DNA of 64,000 nt, from NCBI GenBank assembly GCA_016649875.1, contig JAENWW010000002.1:1-64000 (forward strand), given 5' to 3'. Positions 50,835 through 60,321 of the stretch are shown here, piece by piece. A program made the position numbers and the translations under genes. A model generated the notes under the pieces. That model saw nothing but the letters and a program-made list of their open reading frames with translations. It ran no database searches and was not told the origin of the DNA. This DNA comes from Coriobacteriia bacterium (GTDB lineage: Bacteria; Actinomycetota; Coriobacteriia; WRKU01; JAENWW01). The number at the start of each line of letters is the position of its first letter. Position 1 is the first letter of the stretch.

Positions 50835-53516
50835 ATGAGTAAACACGATTTAGACAAGCTGTTCAATCCGAAGAGTATTGCCGTAATCGGCGCCTCAAGC
50901 AAGAAAGGCTCGGTGGGACATATCCTACTGAGAAATATCATCACCGCTGAGTATGACGGTGTGGTATTTCCCGTGAATATCACGGCGCCGTCAGTACAAG
51001 GCATCAAAGCATACCCGTCAATCAACGACGTTCCGAGCCAAGTCGACTTGGCGGTAATCGCCGTTCCCGCAAAGGCCGTTCCCGCGACCATTCGCCAGTG
51101 CGGCGAAGCCGGAGTCGGAGCAGCCGTTATCGTGACGGCGGGCTTCAAAGAGGCCGGTTCCGCGGGGCTGAAGCTTGAACAAGAAGTTAAGGCAATCGCC
51201 GAGGAGTACGGCATTCGCATCCTCGGGCCGAACTGTCTGGGCTATGCGAGACCTCCTCTCAACATCAACACCACATTCGCCAACATCGTTCCCGGCAGCG
51301 GGCGCGTCGCTTTCATCAGCCAGTCCGGTGCGCTCGGTACGGCGATTTTGGATTGGGCGACGGCCAACAACGTCGGTTTCAGTGCATTCGTCAGCGCCGG
51401 TGGAATGACCGATGTCGATTTTGGCGACCTCATCGATTACTTTGGTGACGACCCCAACACCACGAGTATCATCATGTACATCGAATCGATTACCGATGCG
51501 CGCAGTTTCATGAGCGCTGCTCGTCGTTTTGCCAAGAGCAAGCCCATCATCGTCGTCAAAAGCGGACGTACCGCGCGCAGCGCCTTGGCGGCCGCAAGTC
51601 ATACGGGCGCGCTCGCTGGAGACGATACACTTTACAGCGCCGTATTCCGTCGCGCAGGTGTCGTACGCGTCGATGAGATTTCCGACCTGTTCGACTCGAG
51701 CGAGGCGCTCAGTCGCGTCAGCAGTCCGAAGGGCAATCGCCTCGGCATCGTCACCAACGCGGGCGGTCCCGGAGTCATGGCCAGCGACAGACTTATCGGA
51801 CTCGGAGGAGAGCTTGCCGAGATTGCACCCGAGACCGATGAGCGTCTTCGTGCGGTACTCAGCGACTTCAACGCGCGCGGCAACCCCGTCGACGTCGGCG
51901 GAGACGCTTTGCCCGATCGTTTCGCTGCCGGAACGCAGGCCTTGATGGATGATCCCAATTGCGACGGTGTTTTGGCGATTCTCACGCCCCAGGCGACAAG
52001 CGACCCCACGACCACCGCGCACCTGCTCGTCGAGGTGGCGCGTTCCAATGACAAGCCTCTCCTCACTTCTTTCATGGGCGAGATCATGGTCAAAGAAGCC
52101 ATCGAAATCTTCCATAAGGCACATGTTCCGGTTTTCGCCACTCCCGAGGATGCCGTCAAAGCGTACATGAACATGTATGAGTACACGCGCAGTCTCGAGA
52201 CTCTCTACGAAACTCCGGCAGACATTCTGCCCGATTTCGAGCCCGATCGCGATACGGTCAAGGGTATATTCAAGCAGGTTGCCGACGAAGGACGCTCGAT
52301 TCTCAGCGAGTTCGAGGCGAAAAATGTTTTGGCTGCTTATCAAATCCCGGCGGTAAAGACCGTCATTTGCACCAGTGCCGAGGCTGCGGAAAAAGCCGCC
52401 GAGGAAATCGGGTTCCCTGTTGTCCTTAAGATTTTCAGTAACGATATCACGCACAAGAGCGACGTCGGCGGTATCGCGCTCAACGTACGTTCCGCTTCCG
52501 AGGCCGGCATCCAGTTCTCGAAGATCATCGATCGTGTCAAGATTGCTGCGCCCGATGCCGAGATTATCGGTGTGACGGTCCAAGAAATGAGTCGTGGCGG
52601 TCATGAGGTCATCGTCGGTGCGAAACAAGACCCGACATTCGGTCCTGTCGTGATGTTCGGTATGGGCGGAACGGGCGTCGAACTCTATCGCGACATCGCC
52701 GTCGAGTTTCCGCCGCTCAACCAAGCTCTCGCTCATTCCATGGTCAAAAGAACCAAAGTTTCAAAACTCCTCGAGGGGTATCGCGGTTCGGAACCGGTCG
52801 ATATGACTGCGCTCGAGCAGGTACTCGTCAAGGTGAGCTATCTCCTCGTCGATTTTCCTGAAATTCTCGAGATGGATATCAACCCGCTCCAAGTACGCGC
52901 AGACGGCCTCTGTGCTCTCGATGCCCGCATCGTCATCGATGCTGAAAATGTCGACGGCGATACGGTTCCCGGCGCGCATCTCATCTTGCCGATGTATCCG
53001 AGCACGTATAAGTGGAACCTTACGGAAGGCGACGAGCAGTTCGAAATCCGTGCCATCAGGCCCGAAGACGAGTATTCATGGACTAAGATGATCGAATCAC
53101 TTTCACCGACGACCGCCGAGTATCGTTTCTTCGGTTCGGTCAATGAAGTGACTAAGGCGATGCTCGTACGGTATTGCCATATCGATTATGATCGCGAAAT
53201 CGCGCTCGCCGTATTCTCCAAACCGAACGCCGGTGGGGAGAAGCAGATGATCGGAGTGGGACGCCTCACGCTCAAGTCGGCCGATGCGACCGAGGGCGAA
53301 TTCGCCGTGCTCGTCCATGATAACTATCAGCGCAAGGGCATCGGAAAGAAGTTGGTCGAGGTGCTTATCGAGGTCGCGCAGGACCGCAACCTCGAAGAGA
53401 TTCACGGTGATGTCCGTGCCGATGACCCTTCGATTCCGATGTTCACCGAAAGTCTGAGGTTTAAAGTCGAGCCCGGCAAAGAGTTCAGCATGCGTCGTTT
53501 GGTGTACAGATTTTAA
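50835..53516 (+). CDS. NDP-forming acyl-CoA synthetase with C-terminal GNAT acetyltransferase domain
   Basis: 893 residues from ATG 50835 (GGTAGG upstream; ATG 50823 possible). Order: CoA-binding domain (about 5-130, NPKSIAVIGASSKKGSVG), succinyl-CoA-ligase-like flavodoxin domain (about 150-440) with SHTGALAGDD holding the phospho-acceptor His, ATP-grasp domain (about 480-700, FPVVLKIFSNDITHKSDVGG), then GNAT domain (about 735-893, VHDNYQRKGIGKKLVEVLI). The layout is that of Pat/YfiQ protein acetyltransferases. Pat has lost the catalytic His, whereas here His seems kept. It may therefore make ATP from acetyl-CoA and also acetylate a target. No neighbour defines the substrate. Confidence 0.88.
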   Translation: MSKHDLDKLFNPKSIAVIGASSKKGSVGHILLRNIITAEYDGVVFPVNITAPSVQGIKAYPSINDVPSQVDLAVIAVPAKAVPATIRQCGEAGVGAAVIVTAGFKEAGSAGLKLEQEVKAIAEEYGIRILGPNCLGYARPPLNINTTFANIVPGSGRVAFISQSGALGTAILDWATANNVGFSAFVSAGGMTDVDFGDLIDYFGDDPNTTSIIMYIESITDARSFMSAARRFAKSKPIIVVKSGRTARSALAAASHTGALAGDDTLYSAVFRRAGVVRVDEISDLFDSSEALSRVSSPKGNRLGIVTNAGGPGVMASDRLIGLGGELAEIAPETDERLRAVLSDFNARGNPVDVGGDALPDRFAAGTQALMDDPNCDGVLAILTPQATSDPTTTAHLLVEVARSNDKPLLTSFMGEIMVKEAIEIFHKAHVPVFATPEDAVKAYMNMYEYTRSLETLYETPADILPDFEPDRDTVKGIFKQVADEGRSILSEFEAKNVLAAYQIPAVKTVICTSAEAAEKAAEEIGFPVVLKIFSNDITHKSDVGGIALNVRSASEAGIQFSKIIDRVKIAAPDAEIIGVTVQEMSRGGHEVIVGAKQDPTFGPVVMFGMGGTGVELYRDIAVEFPPLNQALAHSMVKRTKVSKLLEGYRGSEPVDMTALEQVLVKVSYLLVDFPEILEMDINPLQVRADGLCALDARIVIDAENVDGDTVPGAHLILPMYPSTYKWNLTEGDEQFEIRAIRPEDEYSWTKMIESLSPTTAEYRFFGSVNEVTKAMLVRYCHIDYDREIALAVFSKPNAGGEKQMIGVGRLTLKSADATEGEFAVLVHDNYQRKGIGKKLVEVLIEVAQDRNLEEIHGDVRADDPSIPMFTESLRFKVEPGKEFSMRRLVYRF

Positions 53517-53564
53517 TTCACAAGAGTCGGCTGATACTCAAGCTTGGCAGGTAGGGAGTCGAAG

Positions 53565-54014
53565 ATGGATAAGATAACAGCGCGTTGGACGGCTAATCGT
53601 CAGTTCGTGGGCAGCGATGAGAACGGACATGGAATAGTTCTCGATACACCTCCGAGTGCTGGAGGGGAGAACACCGGTTGGCGTCCGCTTGAGCTTGTTT
53701 TGTTGGGACTCGCCGGTTGTTCAGGAATCGACATCATCTCGATTCTCGAGAAAAAGCGTGAAGACGTGCGGGGCTTCGAGGTCGAAATCACCGGCGAGAC
53801 GTATACGGCTGATTATCCGCATTACTACGAGGCTATCGAGATAACCTATTTCGTGACCGGTGTCGGTGTGGGCGAGAAGGCTGTCGCGCAGGCAATCGAT
53901 TTATCGACGCAGAAGTATTGTTCGGTCAAGGGTTGCCTTGGACCGCAATGCGTGGTCACCACCAAGTTCGAGATCAGCGAGTTCGAGCCTCGAATCGGCC
54001 CGAACCACCGGTGA
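53565..54014 (+). CDS. OsmC-family peroxiredoxin-like protein
   Basis: 149 residues from ATG 53565 after GGGAG. The two redox cysteines are in LLGLAGCSGIDII and YCSVKGCLG, as in OsmC/Ohr-type peroxide reductases. Short N-terminal sheet ARWTANRQFVGSDENGHG is typical of YhfA-like members. It lies 48 bp after the synthetase gene and is probably cotranscribed. Confidence 0.88.
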   Translation: MDKITARWTANRQFVGSDENGHGIVLDTPPSAGGENTGWRPLELVLLGLAGCSGIDIISILEKKREDVRGFEVEITGETYTADYPHYYEAIEITYFVTGVGVGEKAVAQAIDLSTQKYCSVKGCLGPQCVVTTKFEISEFEPRIGPNHR

Positions 54015-54036
54015 CATTCAAAATTCGCTCTGCTAA

Positions 54037-54066
54037 AAGGCCGGAAACTATTCAGTTCCCGGCCTT
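54037..54066 (+). terminator. Terminator between OsmC and TM2 genes
   Basis: AAGGCCGGAAAC (54037-54048) pairs with GTTCCCGGCCTT (54055-54066) with one mismatch. A short T/C tail follows. It can serve both convergent genes. Confidence 0.7.
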
Positions 54067-54097
54067 CTCAGTAGATGCATACGTGGTTTTTGCGACG

Positions 54098-54583
54098 CTA
54101 TACGATGATGTTGCCATTCGCGTCCGCCGGTTTAATGAGCGCGATTACGCCTTCGATCAGGCCTGCGATGGCAGGTAGGCCCGTCCAGCAAAATACCAAG
54201 TAGAGTATTCCCATTCCAGTTTTCCCGGCATAGAATTTATGAACGCCTATGCTGCCCAACAATATGGCGAGAAGGACGTACGCGACTTTATTGACGACTT
54301 TACCGGTCTGAACATAGGTCGGACCCGAAACGCCTGTCGTGTTGTTGTCGTTGGAAATGGTGATGTTGATGCCTTCGCCGGCCGGTTTGGTTTCTTTTTG
54401 TGCCACAGGCTCCGGCTTGGGCTCGGCTTTGACGACTTGAACTGAGATTTCATTGGAAAAAATTTCGACCCGATCTCCGACCTCAGGAACAAAATTACAG
54501 TCCTCAAGCCGTACTTCCCTCAAAGAACCGTCATCCTGTCCGATTTTAACCGTCGTATCCGATACTGATATAATCTTTGCCAT
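54098..54583 (-). CDS. TM2-domain membrane protein
   Basis: 161 residues. The N-terminal about 55 form a small beta-like domain (VSDTTVKIGQDDGSLREV, VGDRVEIFSNE), then a Pro/Lys/Glu linker. The TM2 domain occupies about 98-155: two spans with LLGSIGVHKFYAGKTGMGIL between, including the family H-x-F-Y-x-G. The role is unknown. Located at the membrane with a cytoplasmic soluble part. Confidence 0.85.
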   Translation of the reverse strand: MAKIISVSDTTVKIGQDDGSLREVRLEDCNFVPEVGDRVEIFSNEISVQVVKAEPKPEPVAQKETKPAGEGINITISNDNNTTGVSGPTYVQTGKVVNKVAYVLLAILLGSIGVHKFYAGKTGMGILYLVFCWTGLPAIAGLIEGVIALIKPADANGNIIV

Positions 54584-54672
54584 TGTCCCTCGCCCCTTTG
54601 TTTGGATAATATTTCGCGTTCATTATACCAATATGAGTATTCAATCGTGTTGCCCAATTGGAAATTGACTAG

Positions 54673-55107
54673 CTATTGTTTGAGGCCGTCGATCCCGTCG
54701 GTGACGCCGGTTTGTTGAGATACAGGCACCTCTGTCAGCAGTACATTTCCCGCGCTATCCTCCAGGTAACTCTTTTTCCCGACGATCGCATATTTTGCAA
54801 CCTGGGTCTCGAGCATCTCGATAATAGGTTCGCTGTTGTCATCCGGAGCGCTATCGAGAAAGTCAACGTTCTTGATGGATAGAGGCCGGACCCCTTTGGA
54901 ATCGGCCTCGCCGAGAACATATCTTCCCGTTAGTGTGTTGATGTCGATATTTCCGGCAACGATATTCGCACCCTCGAAAAGTATCGTGGCGCCCCCGCCG
55001 GTGAACTGTTTTCCGCCGATTCCGATATCTGCCTTTTTGTTCCCGCAACCTGTCAAAAGCGCGAGCATTGCCACGGACAATGTAAAAAAGATGAGTAGTT
55101 TCTTCAT
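54673..55107 (-). CDS. Small putative lipoprotein
   Basis: 144 residues from ATG 55107 with GGGAGCAAA upstream. The signal peptide MKKLLIFFTLSVAMLALLTG ends in lipobox LLTGC. The mature part is small and soluble (GATILFEGANIVAGNI, MLETQVAKYAIVGKKSYLED). No family recognised. A longer open frame to 55566 is antisense to the methyltransferase and unlikely. Confidence 0.75.
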   Translation of the reverse strand: MKKLLIFFTLSVAMLALLTGCGNKKADIGIGGKQFTGGGATILFEGANIVAGNIDINTLTGRYVLGEADSKGVRPLSIKNVDFLDSAPDDNSEPIIEMLETQVAKYAIVGKKSYLEDSAGNVLLTEVPVSQQTGVTDGIDGLKQ

Positions 55108-55221
55108 TTTGCTCCCATCGAAAATATTTAGCCACGTAGCTAGAATACTCTTGTTATTGAGGTATTCTAGTAGCTCATGGAAACAACTCGGGTGCGCCGG
55201 CGATTGTTCGGAAAGGTTTAC

Positions 55222-55797
55222 ATGGATTTCCAGAAATTCGATACGAAAAAAATCAAAAAACTCGATGATAAGGCGCGTTTTGAGACTCTCGTGCCGGAGC
55301 TCATGTGGGAGGCACTTGGAAGTCCGGACCCGCAAGACATAGTCGACATCGGTGCCGGAACCGGGCTCTTCTCGGCGCGTTTTGCCGAGATGGCGCCGAA
55401 TGCGCAGGTATATGCAGTCGACATTGAGGCAGTTATGCTCGAATACATTGCAGAGAATACTCCATCCTCGCTCAAATCCCGTATCACCACCGTGCAAAGC
55501 GCTGAGGTGATCATTCCTCTCGATACCGAAACGATGGATATTGCGGTGATGATAAACCTGCATCATGAGTTGGCCGATCCTTTGGGCACATATACTGAAG
55601 TATTACGCATAGTGCGCCCGGGCGGTAAACTTCTCATCGTCGATTGGGCGCAAAACGATTTGCCCGGCGGCCCACCGCAAGATATTCGCGCCACTCCCGA
55701 GTCGATTATCGAGCTGCTCATGCACATCGGCTTTGATTCGGCCACCGTTCACGCCGGTCTACCGAAGCATTCGATGGTGACGGCCGAAAAGCGGTAG
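55222..55797 (+). CDS. Class I SAM-dependent methyltransferase
   Basis: 191 residues from ATG 55222 (GGAAAGG upstream). SAM motif VDIGAGTGLFSARFAE at about 43-58, acidic end of motif II in VYAVDIE, then DIAVMINLHHEL and VLRIVRPGGKLLIVDW. Similar to UbiE/ArsM-like small methyltransferases; substrate unknown. It is divergent from the lipoprotein gene. Confidence 0.88.
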   Translation: MDFQKFDTKKIKKLDDKARFETLVPELMWEALGSPDPQDIVDIGAGTGLFSARFAEMAPNAQVYAVDIEAVMLEYIAENTPSSLKSRITTVQSAEVIIPLDTETMDIAVMINLHHELADPLGTYTEVLRIVRPGGKLLIVDWAQNDLPGGPPQDIRATPESIIELLMHIGFDSATVHAGLPKHSMVTAEKR

Positions 55798-55877
55798 CCG
55801 CTCAGAATCATCGCAAAACAAATGCCTTTCGGGCAAACGTAAACCACTGCTGCCGAATCGAGTGGAAAGGGGAATGG

Positions 55878-57089
55878 ATGTCGAATCCGAGTGTATTGGT
55901 CGTCGGCGGAGGAGCGTCGGGTCTTGCGGCGGCGATTTCTGCTGCACGCTCGGGCGCAGACGTCACGATTCTTGAAGCGAATACCCGACTCGGCAAAAAG
56001 ATATTGGCGACTGGAAACGGTCGTTGCAATCTCACGAACACCCGATTGTCGCTTGATGCCTACAACCATTCCGACTTCGTCGCTCCGGTTCTCGCACGAT
56101 ATTCCTGCGATGATATCCGTGCATTTTTCGACAGCCTGGGCCTCCTCACGTATGCGGATGAGCAGGGGCGCGTGTATCCGATTACAAATAGTGCCAACTC
56201 CGTGCTCAACGTTTTACGACTCGAGTGTAAGCGGCTCGGCGTGAAAGAGCGCAGCGATTTCGAAGCGGTATCGGTTGAAGGAAAGTCGGCGGGAGCACCG
56301 GTCGAAAAAGGCTTTGCGGTAACTGCACGCGGCGGCGAAAAAGTCGTCGCTGATGCGCTCGTCATCACTGTGGGAGGCGGTTCCTCCATCCTTGCCGACA
56401 AGGGATATTCGGAAGAAAAATTCATGCCGATTCTTTGCCCGATAAAAACGGAAACGCAACTCATCCGAGGGCTATCGGGGATTCGTGTAAAATGTGTCGC
56501 TTCGATCTTGTCCGCCGACGGCGGCGAGACGGTTGCGTGCGAAACTGGTGAACTTCTGTTTCGTGATTACGGAGTCAGCGGCATCATGGTTTTCGATCTC
56601 TCTCGTTTTCTTGTGCCTCATGCGTTACTTTCGATAGACTTTTTCCCCGACACATCGGCAGGCGAACTCGTGGACGCGCTTTGCGCACGGCGCGCCGCTT
56701 TTCCCGAAAGAACGGCCGAGTCTTATTTTGAGGGTATGCTTCATTCGCGCCTCGCAGAGGTCGTATTGCGTGCAGCCGGCATAGAGTCGAATGTGCTTTC
56801 GGAGTACTTGCCGAGTGAAAAACTCGCCGGTTTGTTGAAAGACTTCAGGCTACGCGTGCTCGGACTCGGTGATGCGAAGCAGGCGCAAGTCACTCGGGGC
56901 GGCGTATCGGTTGCTGAGTTTGATTCGCGCACGATGACCTCAGAGCGCGACGAGGGACTGTTCGCAGCCGGCGAAGTGCTCGACATCGATGGAAGATGCG
57001 GCGGATATAATCTCCATTGGGCATGGGCCTCAGGCCTTGTCGCCGGAATGGGCGCCGCACGATTCGCAGCCGGGCACCATCATGATTGA
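55878..57089 (+). CDS. FAD-dependent oxidoreductase, HI0933/YhiN family
   Basis: 403 residues. Dinucleotide fold VLVVGGGASGLAAAISAARS at 6-25, family motif ILATGNGRCNLTN, and C-terminal LFAAGEVLDIDGRCGGYNL. The family is of unknown in vivo substrate; BaiN-like members reduce bile acids. It overlaps the next flavoprotein gene by 8 bp; the two are probably coexpressed. Confidence 0.87.
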   Translation: MSNPSVLVVGGGASGLAAAISAARSGADVTILEANTRLGKKILATGNGRCNLTNTRLSLDAYNHSDFVAPVLARYSCDDIRAFFDSLGLLTYADEQGRVYPITNSANSVLNVLRLECKRLGVKERSDFEAVSVEGKSAGAPVEKGFAVTARGGEKVVADALVITVGGGSSILADKGYSEEKFMPILCPIKTETQLIRGLSGIRVKCVASILSADGGETVACETGELLFRDYGVSGIMVFDLSRFLVPHALLSIDFFPDTSAGELVDALCARRAAFPERTAESYFEGMLHSRLAEVVLRAAGIESNVLSEYLPSEKLAGLLKDFRLRVLGLGDAKQAQVTRGGVSVAEFDSRTMTSERDEGLFAAGEVLDIDGRCGGYNLHWAWASGLVAGMGAARFAAGHHHD

Positions 57090-58746
57090 GATACGAAACC
57101 TCAAGTTTCCTCTCGCAGTTTTTGCTCCCGGTAACGAGGCTGAACTGGAACAAGTCGCCGCAAAGCGGTTGGGGATTGTTCCGGAGCATATCGAGAGCAT
57201 CAAATTACTCAAACGGTCGATCGATGCACGCCACAAGACAGACATTCATTTCGTCGTCACGCTTGGAGTGGTGCTCAAACAAAGCGCCGACTCTCGAGAG
57301 GAAGCCGAAAGACCGAACGAGGAGTCTCTCGTAAGGCGGCTCGGTGACGCTGAAGTTCTGCTGTCAACGCCCATGCAGCCTTCCGTTCTCCCGGAGCTGA
57401 AGACTCCCCCGCGTGTGCGCCCCATAGTAGTGGGGACCGGTCCCGCGGGGTTGTTTGCCGCTTTGTCACTGGCACGGGCCGGCGCACGACCGATTGTTCT
57501 CGAGCGCGGGGCGACTGTCGAAGAGCGTATGAGCGCAGTGAGCGCATTCGTCCGTGAGGGAACGCTGGACGCTGCTTCCAACATTCAGTTCGGCGAGGGC
57601 GGAGCCGGTACGTTCTCCGACGGGAAACTGACGACGAACACCCATAATCCCCGGTGCCGTATCGTTTTGGAGACATTCGTCGAGGCCGGGGCACCTGAAG
57701 AAATCTTGTGGCAAGCAAAGCCGCATATCGGCACGGACCTCCTCACGGGTGCGGTGATCGCCATTCGCAAAGAAATCGAGCGACGCGGCGGAGAAATTCG
57801 CTTCAAGACACGACTCGACGAGATCCTTATTAATGAGCGAAGTGAGCTCGAGGGCATCATCGTGGAGGGTGAGGATGGTCATCGGGAAGAACTGCCCGCT
57901 CAGGTGCTCATTTTGGCCACGGGCCATAGTGCGCGTGACACCTTCGAGATGCTTCATCGGACCGGCGCCGACTTGGCGCAAAAGGCGTTTTCTCTCGGTG
58001 TGCGAATAGAGCATGACCAAGAAATGATCAATCGCGCACAATACGGCACGGCGGTCGGACACCCGGCGCTCGGTGCCGCAGATTACAAGCTGTCATGTCA
58101 TCTGCCATCGGGTCGAAGTGTCTATACATTTTGTATGTGCCCGGGCGGAGAGGTCGTGGCGGCTGCAAGTGAGCCCGGCGGTGTCGTCACAAACGGTATG
58201 AGCCGGTTCGCGCGAAGCGGTGCGAATTCAAACGCGGCATTTCTTGTGAATGTCGTCCCCGGTGATTTCGAAAGTCAGCATCCGCTCGCCGGGATTTATT
58301 ATCAACGCAAATGGGAACAAGCGGCTTTTGAACTCGGTGGGAGAAACTTTCATGCCCCGGCGCAGCTTCTCGGAGATTTCATGCGGGGCGAGGCATCGTC
58401 GGGTCCCGGCGGTGTAGCACCGACGTATCCTCTCGGGGTGCGCTATACCGATCTTTCGAAATGCCTCCCGGGTTATGTCGTGGATTCATTGCGCGAGGCG
58501 GCCCCGATTTTCGATCGTCGTTTGCGGGGCTTCGCGACAAGAGATGCCATTCTCACCGGAGTCGAAACGAGATCCTCATCTCCGGTTCGTGTGGTGCGGG
58601 ACGAGTCGTTGCAGTCGAATTTGCGTGGCGTATACCCGTGCGGAGAAGGTGCCGGTTATGCCGGCGGCATTATGTCGGCGGGAGTCGATGGCATTCGCTG
58701 TGCCGAAGCCGTATTACATCATTTCAATGAAAGGATTTATGAATGA
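57082..58746 (+). CDS. FAD-dependent dehydrogenase (COG2509-like)
   Basis: 554 residues from ATG 57082. An N-terminal about 110-residue domain (KLLKRSIDARHKTDIHFVVT) is followed by FAD-binding RPIVVGTGPAGLFAALSLAR at about 120-139, FGEGGAGTFSDGKL, ILATGHSARDTFEML and C-terminal GVYPCGEGAGYAGGIMSAG. Function of this widespread family is unknown. ATGA overlap with the terC-like gene. Confidence 0.87.
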   Translation: MIEIRNLKFPLAVFAPGNEAELEQVAAKRLGIVPEHIESIKLLKRSIDARHKTDIHFVVTLGVVLKQSADSREEAERPNEESLVRRLGDAEVLLSTPMQPSVLPELKTPPRVRPIVVGTGPAGLFAALSLARAGARPIVLERGATVEERMSAVSAFVREGTLDAASNIQFGEGGAGTFSDGKLTTNTHNPRCRIVLETFVEAGAPEEILWQAKPHIGTDLLTGAVIAIRKEIERRGGEIRFKTRLDEILINERSELEGIIVEGEDGHREELPAQVLILATGHSARDTFEMLHRTGADLAQKAFSLGVRIEHDQEMINRAQYGTAVGHPALGAADYKLSCHLPSGRSVYTFCMCPGGEVVAAASEPGGVVTNGMSRFARSGANSNAAFLVNVVPGDFESQHPLAGIYYQRKWEQAAFELGGRNFHAPAQLLGDFMRGEASSGPGGVAPTYPLGVRYTDLSKCLPGYVVDSLREAAPIFDRRLRGFATRDAILTGVETRSSSPVRVVRDESLQSNLRGVYPCGEGAGYAGGIMSAGVDGIRCAEAVLHHFNERIYE

Positions 58747-59498
58747 ATGAGTTGTTTTCAATACAGTCCGTTGTGATACTTTTCACGTTGATCGTGCTCG
58801 AGTTGGTACTGAGCGTCGACAACATCATTTTCTTGGCGATAGTCTCTCAAGGCGCTCCGGCCGATAAGCGATCGTTTACGAGGAAAGCCGGTCTCGGTTT
58901 GGCGTTGCTCGGTCGTATCGTTATGGTGCTCGGCATATCGTGGTTGCTTCGCCTCGACATGCAGGTATTTGCGATTTTTGGGCATGCGTTCAATGCAAAG
59001 CAACTCATATTGCTAGCCGGTGGCTTATTTTTGACGTTTAAGTCCGTCACCGAGATTTACAAGGCAACTGAATTGAGAGAGACGGATGAAGACGAAGCGA
59101 ATGAAAAGCCAGCCGGAAGCGGAGCCTTGGTGGGAGTTATCCTCCAAATCATGATTATCGATATGGTGTTCGCCATGGATTCCGTGCTCACTGCGGTCGG
59201 TCTCACGAAGGAATACATTTTGATAATAATAGCGATGACCGTCGCCATAGTGGGCATGATGTTTTTTGCCGAAGTACTTTCGGAATTCATCGAGCGCCAC
59301 CCGTCGCTTAAAATGCTCGCTTTGGCATTCTTGGTGTTGGTGGGAGTTTTGCTCATCGCCGATGGCTTCGGTGATGAAATCAATCGAAACTATGTGTATT
59401 TCGCCATTTTGTTCTCACTTGCCGTCGAAGCACTCAACTTCCGTAGGCAGGCAAACCTCCAGCGAGAAAAAGATACACAGGGACCGGCGGGAATCTAG
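58743..59498 (+). CDS. TerC-family integral membrane protein
   Basis: 251 residues with about seven spans. The metal-site motifs of the TerC/Alx fold are ELVLSVDNIIFLAI near residue 20 and IIDMVFAMDSVLTAVGL near 140. Family members export manganese or relate to tellurium resistance and metal supply to exoenzymes. It is translationally coupled to the flavoprotein gene. Confidence 0.9.
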   Translation: MNELFSIQSVVILFTLIVLELVLSVDNIIFLAIVSQGAPADKRSFTRKAGLGLALLGRIVMVLGISWLLRLDMQVFAIFGHAFNAKQLILLAGGLFLTFKSVTEIYKATELRETDEDEANEKPAGSGALVGVILQIMIIDMVFAMDSVLTAVGLTKEYILIIIAMTVAIVGMMFFAEVLSEFIERHPSLKMLALAFLVLVGVLLIADGFGDEINRNYVYFAILFSLAVEALNFRRQANLQREKDTQGPAGI

Positions 59499-59584
59499 TC
59501 GGTGAGGGGGGGCATCCAAGAATACCATTCGTTCAATTTGCTCATGTCGTTTGCTTGACTCATCATGATTTCGGTGGTAACTTT

Positions 59585-59632
59585 CTATTAGTTCGAAAAT
59601 GTTCGAACTAATAGATTGAATTTATATTCAAT
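59585..59632. promoter_or_regulatory. Palindromic operators upstream of the ArsR-type gene
   Basis: A perfect 13-bp dyad CTATTAGTTCGAA (59585-59597) with 59602-59614, 4-bp spacer, is followed by a second dyad ATTGAAT (59615-59621) with 59626-59632. Imperfect dyads of this kind are bound by ArsR/SmtB repressors. A degenerate relative, TTAGTTCTATAAAATTCGAA, recurs at about 60018-60037 before the CxxC protein gene. Confidence 0.7.
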
Positions 59633-59674
59633 GTCAGTGCAGGCAAAGGAAATGGAATGCGGGTAGGTGATGAA

Positions 59675-59980
59675 ATGATGTCCGACATCGATACATGCGA
59701 TGCTATTTTTAAAGCGCTCGCCTCAAAACATCGTCGAGATATCCTTCAGATGTTAAGCGATGCGGCGCACGCAGGTGAAAAGACCTGTTGCGCACCTGAA
59801 GAGATATGCGCCTGTAAAGTATCCGAGCGGATCGGACTTTCGGCTTCGACTATTTCACATCATATTTCAGCTTTGCGCGATGCCGGTCTCATATTCGAGC
59901 GCAAAGACGGATTGTGGTCGTATTATTCATTGAATCGCGACACGTTGAAAATCGTCACAGACTTTTTAAACAAACTGTAG
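59675..59980 (+). CDS. ArsR/SmtB-family regulator
   Basis: 101 residues (ATG 59675 or 59678). Winged helix: CDAIFKALASKHRRDILQML, then VSERIGLSASTISHHISALR as recognition helix. The metal-type cysteines sit in an insertion before it, TCCAPEEICACKVSE (four cysteines), resembling As/thiol-sensing members where Cys pairs lie close to the DNA-binding helix. It likely represses its own gene and the CxxC protein and permease that follow. Confidence 0.88.
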   Translation: MMSDIDTCDAIFKALASKHRRDILQMLSDAAHAGEKTCCAPEEICACKVSERIGLSASTISHHISALRDAGLIFERKDGLWSYYSLNRDTLKIVTDFLNKL

Positions 59981-60051
59981 TTCAAAACTTGATCGGCAGT
60001 CGCACCATGCTGCGATATTAGTTCTATAAAATTCGAAATAGGAGGAATCAG

Positions 60052-60294
60052 ATGGAAATCAAAGTATTGGGAACGGGATGTTCGAAATGCAAGAAGTTGG
60101 AGGCCGTGGTGCAAGAAGTTATTGCAAAGACCGGGATGACAGCGCAGGTGTTGAAAGTTACCGATATTCAAGAGATTATGAGCTTCGGCGTCATGTCGAC
60201 TCCGGCGCTGGTGATTGACGAGAAGCTCGTTCTCGCGGGTCGCGTCCCATCCTACGACGAGGTCGTGACTCTTCTGTCTCGCCCAACGGCATAG
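60052..60294 (+). CDS. Small thioredoxin-fold protein (redox-active disulfide type)
   Basis: 80 residues. VLGTGCSKCKKLEAVVQEVI has the C-x-x-C active site at 10-13, and the cis-Pro site is in VMSTPALVIDEKLV. Such proteins accompany ArsP-like permeases and ArsR regulators, and may reduce or deliver metalloid-thiol compounds. AGGAGG upstream. Confidence 0.88.
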   Translation: MEIKVLGTGCSKCKKLEAVVQEVIAKTGMTAQVLKVTDIQEIMSFGVMSTPALVIDEKLVLAGRVPSYDEVVTLLSRPTA

Positions 60295-60321
60295 CGCTCA
60301 ACAAATGATTGGAGCATTGCG

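Noticed and set aside
51018-52736. Long minus-strand open frame (572 codons)
   Set aside because: It is antisense to the acyl-CoA synthetase gene; the translation has no recognisable domain and no ribosome site.
54673-55566. A 297-residue protein including the lipoprotein
   Set aside because: The lipoprotein has its own signal peptide and ribosome site at 55107; the extension is antisense to the methyltransferase gene.
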